A stretch of 9,193 bases of DNA from Lysobacterales bacterium (GTDB lineage Bacteria > Pseudomonadota > Gammaproteobacteria > Xanthomonadales > SZUA-36), in the NCBI GenBank assembly GCA_021648045.1, contig JAKITM010000094.1, positions 1-9,193 of the forward strand. The letters are read 5' to 3'. The notes beneath the pieces are model-generated. The model worked only from the letters and a program-made list of their open reading frames with translations. It was not told the origin of the DNA and made no database searches. Below, one piece after another: positions 6,612 through 9,193 of the stretch. The position numbers and the translations under genes are program-made. Positions within the stretch are counted from its first letter, which is position 1; each line of letters starts with the position of its first letter.

Positions 6612-7337
6612 ATGAAACTGGGTGAAAAAATAAAACTGCTGCGAACCGAAAAGGAACTTACTCAGCCGGAACTGGCAGAGAAAGCAGGAATCGAACAATC
6701 GTATTTATCCAAACTGGAAAACGATAAGGCAGTGCCTTCATTCGATATCATCAACCGCATATCAATGGCGCTTGAGCTAAGCGGGATAGATTTAATTGAT
6801 AGTTTAAGCCAGTCTTATGTAGAAGACCATTTAGCGCATATCCCGGAAGTGGCGGCTGAATATGCACTGATTAAACAAAAACGCGAAACCACAATGAAAA
6901 AACGATTTGTTGCAGCGGCAATGGCAGTTGTTATTGGGGTTGGGGTTTTTCTTGTTGGTTATGAAGATTTACTGTTTCCGGAAATAGCTTATCAATATTC
7001 ATCGTATGGGATCGTGAAAAAAGGTGAGCCCATAACGCAGTTCTCACCTGCTCACGTTCAGGGTATTGAATCTGCAGAAAAATATCACCAACGGAGAAAA
7101 GATAACGAGGATCGATATGACCTGAAAGAAGCTATTAGATTTGATAGGTTAAGAACATTTGAAGAAGATGTAGAGGGTGGGAAGCGACTGTATCATCTCA
7201 AAATGAGTTACGGAGGGGTCACCAGGCTCGAATTCTTCAACATTGAAAACGACTTCATATCAATAGTCGGAATTATGCTGATTTTTGCTGGCTTATTCGC
7301 CTTTCTCTTCAATATAAGGTTCAAGCCGCATAAATAG
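6612..7337 (+). CDS. Membrane-anchored XRE-family HTH regulator with extracytoplasmic domain
   Basis: Predicted one-component membrane regulator, 241 aa. Residues 1-62 are a clear Cro/CI-type helix-turn-helix (LGEKIKLLRTEKELTQ, then LAEKAGIEQSYLSKLENDKAVPS). A linker with basic residues (88-98) leads into a hydrophobic segment (about 99-117). A mostly charged region (about 118-214) follows, with many Lys, Arg, Glu and Tyr and no motif I recognise. A second hydrophobic segment (about 215-234) ends in RFKPHK. The topology implied is cytoplasmic HTH, outer domain, cytoplasmic tail. The start is firm: GAGGA (6601-6605) lies 6 bases before the ATG. It is separated by 148 bases from the gene before it and 221 from rhlE, so it is probably monocistronic. 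Paired palindromes upstream suggest autoregulation. The HTH is certain; the signal sensed and the targets are unknown. Confidence 0.85.
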   Translation: MKLGEKIKLLRTEKELTQPELAEKAGIEQSYLSKLENDKAVPSFDIINRISMALELSGIDLIDSLSQSYVEDHLAHIPEVAAEYALIKQKRETTMKKRFVAAAMAVVIGVGVFLVGYEDLLFPEIAYQYSSYGIVKKGEPITQFSPAHVQGIESAEKYHQRRKDNEDRYDLKEAIRFDRLRTFEEDVEGGKRLYHLKMSYGGVTRLEFFNIENDFISIVGIMLIFAGLFAFLFNIRFKPHK

Positions 7338-7357
7338 TAGTGTGTTACTATGCATAC

Positions 7358-7387
7358 GGTGCGTTCGCTGCGCTTAACGCACTCTAC
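7358..7387 (-). repeat. REP-like palindromic element, copy 1 upstream of rhlE
   Basis: On the minus strand it begins with GTAG (7387-7384), followed by a stem with 7-base arms GTGCGTT and AACGCAC around a GC-rich centre. A GTAG-type head followed by an imperfect palindrome is the hallmark of REP sequences moved by RAYT transposases. It lies in the XRE-rhlE gap, just after the XRE stop. Confidence 0.6.
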
Positions 7388-7407
7388 AAGGTCAGCCAAC
7401 TTCCGGA

Positions 7408-7440
7408 GTAGGGTGCTGTTAGCCGCCAGCGTAACGCACC
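7408..7440 (+). repeat. REP-like palindromic element, copy 2 upstream of rhlE
   Basis: It begins GTAG (7408-7411), with stem arms GGTGC...GCACC and GTTA...TAAC and a one-base bulge. It shares the GTGCGTT-AACGCAC theme with the neighbouring element but is more degenerate. The two are in opposite orientation with GTAG heads facing each other and 20 bases between, a BIME-like pair. As RNA it could fold and help end or stabilise the XRE transcript. Confidence 0.5.
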
Positions 7441-7517
7441 ATCAGATCCTGTACTCGTCCTCCTCAATAATATATAGCTAAAAACAACAAGATACTGTAA
7501 GCTACACGCCCTCCAGA

Positions 7518-7532
7518 GACCTTTAACAGGTC
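7518..7532. promoter_or_regulatory. Inverted repeat GACCT-N5-AGGTC in the rhlE leader
   Basis: Perfect 5-base arms lie 27 bases before the rhlE start codon. It may be a small leader hairpin or an operator. It is too short to be sure, and I could not find a convincing -35/-10 pair for rhlE in 7441-7517. Confidence 0.25.
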
Positions 7533-7558
7533 CATAGCATTCAAGAAGAGAATAATCC

Positions 7559-8929
7559 ATGCATTTTACTGACCTGGGCTTAGCCGAGCCTATACTTAAA
7601 GCTATAGCCGATCAGGGCTATGACACACCAACAGCTATCCAAGCGCAGGCTATACCTGCCGTGCTGGAGGGCAAGGATGTAATGGCGGCAGCCCAAACCG
7701 GCACTGGCAAGACCGCAGGCTTTACTTTACCCATACTTGATCGCTTGTCTAAAGGCCAGCATGCACGGGGTAATCAGGTGCGCACGCTAATATTGACGCC
7801 AACGCGTGAATTAGCAGCGCAGGTACAAGACAGTGTGCGTGTGTATGGAAAATACTTACCGTTGCGATCGGCAGTAGTTTTTGGCGGGGTTAAGATCAAC
7901 CCGCAGATGATGAAACTGCGCAAAGGTGTTGATGTGTTGGTAGCAACACCGGGTCGGTTACTGGATTTATACAATCAGAATGCAATGAAATTCAAGCAAC
8001 TGGAAGTACTTGTTCTGGATGAAGCTGATCGTATGCTGGATATGGGTTTTATCCACGATATTAAAAAAATCATTGCCTTGTTACCGCAAGATCGTCAGAC
8101 ATTGATGTTTTCAGCGACCTTTTCCGATGAGATTCGTAAACTGGCCAAAGGGCTGGTAAGAAACCCTGTTGAAATTTCTGTTACGCCCAGAAACACCACC
8201 GTAAAAGCGATTAAACACTGGATTCACCCAGTAGATAAGAGTAAGAAATCAGCATTATTAACTGAACTGATTCGGGAACATAGCTGGCATCAAGTACTGG
8301 TTTTCAGCCGTACAAAACATGGCGCCAATCGTCTAACTAAATATTTGGATGCCAGAGGCATCAGTGCCACAGCGATTCACGGCAATAAGAGCCAGGCAGC
8401 ACGCACCCGGGCTTTGCGGGAATTTAAAGATGGAAAAATGCAGGTGCTAGTAGCCACTGATATTGCGGCCCGGGGTTTAGATATTGACCAATTACCTTGT
8501 GTGATTAACTTTGATTTGCCCAATGTTCCTGAAGATTATGTCCATCGTATTGGCCGTACCGGCAGGGCAGGATCTCGGGGCTTGGCAATTTCTTTAGTGA
8601 GTGCCGATGAAACCAAGCAGCTTTCAGATATTGAGCATGTGATCAATGAACTGTTAGAGCGGCGATTGGTAGATGGTTTTGAGCCAGTGCATACAGTGCC
8701 AGAGACGCAATTAGGCCGTAGGGTAAGCAAACCCAAAAGCCCGAAAAAAGCCAAAGCCGGCCACCGTGATGGCCAGCGTTCCGGTGAAAACGCCCGTGGG
8801 CATAAACCATCTTCGCATAAACCACGCAAACAGCGGCCCGGCTCCAAAAAACGCTCAGCCGGCCAGAACACGAGCGCCGCCAAACCAGGCGCAAAACCAC
8901 GCCGCTGGAATAAGAGCCAGAATCGATAA
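7559..8929 (+). CDS. rhlE: DEAD-box ATP-dependent RNA helicase RhlE
   Basis: Cytoplasmic RNA helicase, 456 aa, of the RhlE group, which acts in ribosome assembly, RNA turnover and cold adaptation. All core motifs are intact. They are the Q motif (GYDTPTAIQAQAIP, 20-33), motif I AAQTGTGKT (44-52), PTRELA (81-86), GG (109-110), TPGR (130-133), DEAD (154-157), SAT (185-187), the VFSRTKHGA segment (248-256), ATDIAARGLD (299-308) and HRIGRTGR (329-336). The start MHFTDLGLAEPILKAI is typical of RhlE. Residues about 386-456 form a Lys/Arg/Pro/Gly/Ser-rich, probably disordered tail likely to bind RNA; this tail varies in length across the family. A weak ribosome site (AAGAAGAG, 7543-7550) lies 8 bases before the ATG. 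The gene stands alone between REP-like pairs. I chose RhlE over SrmB or DbpA on the N-terminus and the basic tail without a DbpA-type RNA-binding domain. Confidence 0.93.
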   Translation: MHFTDLGLAEPILKAIADQGYDTPTAIQAQAIPAVLEGKDVMAAAQTGTGKTAGFTLPILDRLSKGQHARGNQVRTLILTPTRELAAQVQDSVRVYGKYLPLRSAVVFGGVKINPQMMKLRKGVDVLVATPGRLLDLYNQNAMKFKQLEVLVLDEADRMLDMGFIHDIKKIIALLPQDRQTLMFSATFSDEIRKLAKGLVRNPVEISVTPRNTTVKAIKHWIHPVDKSKKSALLTELIREHSWHQVLVFSRTKHGANRLTKYLDARGISATAIHGNKSQAARTRALREFKDGKMQVLVATDIAARGLDIDQLPCVINFDLPNVPEDYVHRIGRTGRAGSRGLAISLVSADETKQLSDIEHVINELLERRLVDGFEPVHTVPETQLGRRVSKPKSPKKAKAGHRDGQRSGENARGHKPSSHKPRKQRPGSKKRSAGQNTSAAKPGAKPRRWNKSQNR

Positions 8930-8996
8930 AAACCCACTCAAGGCTGAGAAGAAAAACCCTAGAAGATCGGTGTGGCCGAATATTGCGAATTTTTTG

Positions 8997-9022
8997 GTAG
9001 GGTGGGCATTTATGCCCACGCG
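8997..9022 (+). repeat. REP-like palindromic element, left arm of a pair downstream of rhlE
   Basis: A GTAG head (8997-9000) precedes a palindrome GTGGGCATTTATGCCCAC (9002-9019-type core), then GCG. From 8999 to 9022 it is an exact 24-base inverted copy of 9072-9095. The sequence differs from the upstream pair (GTGGGCAT stem rather than GTGCGTT), so it is a second REP family. It lies 67 bases after the rhlE stop and could stabilise or end the transcript. Confidence 0.6.
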
Positions 9023-9071
9023 GCATAGGTTATAAATACCCCGGAAACAGATTTAGCTTGCTTGGCTTTTA

Positions 9072-9095
9072 CGCGTGGGCATAAATGCCCACCCT
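9072..9095 (-). repeat. REP-like palindromic element, right arm of the pair downstream of rhlE
   Basis: Exact 24-base reverse complement of 8999-9022, with a 49-base spacer between the arms. Read on the minus strand the head is GAAG rather than GTAG, so this copy may have lost the guide tetranucleotide. Each arm can fold alone and the two arms can also pair with each other, a BIME-like arrangement. The rest of 8930-9193 holds no gene I can support. A short CCCGA-TTT-TCGGG hairpin at 9139-9151 lacks a T-run. Confidence 0.6.
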
Positions 9096-9193
9096 TCTAT
9101 GAAGCACAAAGTCAAGCCTCTGGTTAAAATATCCCCTTCCCGATTTTCGGGCTATTAGGGCATCACTTGTTATCTAGTCTTTCTGTTCTGTCA

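Noticed and set aside
7358..7440. CRISPR-like repeat array
   Set aside because: Only two imperfect palindromic units in opposite orientation, with no regular spacers or cas genes.
8536..9026. Two minus-strand open frames opposite the rhlE tail
   Set aside because: They are antisense shadows of the basic, GC-rich tail-coding region; one also runs through a REP-like element, and neither has a recognisable domain.
8766..9035. Plus-strand open frame overlapping the rhlE 3' end
   Set aside because: It is out of frame with rhlE and its C-terminal part is translated from a REP-like repeat, so it is very unlikely to be a gene.
9139..9151. CCCGA-TTT-TCGGG hairpin as a terminator
   Set aside because: The stem is only 5 base pairs with no T-run on either side, so I do not call it.

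Overview
The window looks like the chromosome of a moderate-GC gammaproteobacterium. The evidence is a NorM-type MATE pump, a long (67K-type) SppA, a PspA/PspC pair behind a sigma-54-type promoter, an RhlE helicase, and short palindromic repeats with GTAG heads. A marine Cellvibrionales-like host is my best guess, but that is inference from general gene style. There are eight convincing genes, all complete. I found no rRNA, tRNA, CRISPR array, phage gene or insertion sequence.

Layout. A DUF3667 zinc-ribbon membrane protein (minus, 5-1126) diverges from a MATE efflux pump (plus, 1260-2621). The pump converges, with a 4-base gap, on a minus-strand pspA-pspC operon (3596 down to 2626). A 233-base divergent regulatory region (3597-3829) separates pspA from sppA (plus, 3830-5692). 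A small exported protein of unknown function (5696-6463) follows sppA after 3 bases. Next comes a membrane-anchored XRE-type regulator with a predicted extracytoplasmic domain (6612-7337). Last is the DEAD-box RNA helicase RhlE (7559-8929), flanked on both sides by REP-like palindrome pairs of two different sequence families.

How the genes may work together. The centre of the window reads as an envelope-stress neighbourhood. PspA (membrane repair and stress effector) and PspC (membrane partner) are transcribed one way. SppA (membrane-bound serine peptidase that clears signal peptides) and an exported partner candidate are transcribed the other way. The shared intergenic region has the architecture of an enhancer-dependent promoter: a GG-N10-GC sigma-54 core, an IHF-like site upstream, and a palindrome flanked by a near-perfect direct repeat at enhancer distance. 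A separate sigma-70-type promoter points towards sppA. Neither pspF nor pspB is in the window.

The least-described items are the exported protein after sppA, the membrane-bound XRE regulator with its upstream palindromes, and the paired REP elements around rhlE. I see no clear new defence or mobile system here. The case for novelty rests on the psp/sppA control region and on these two uncharacterised proteins.
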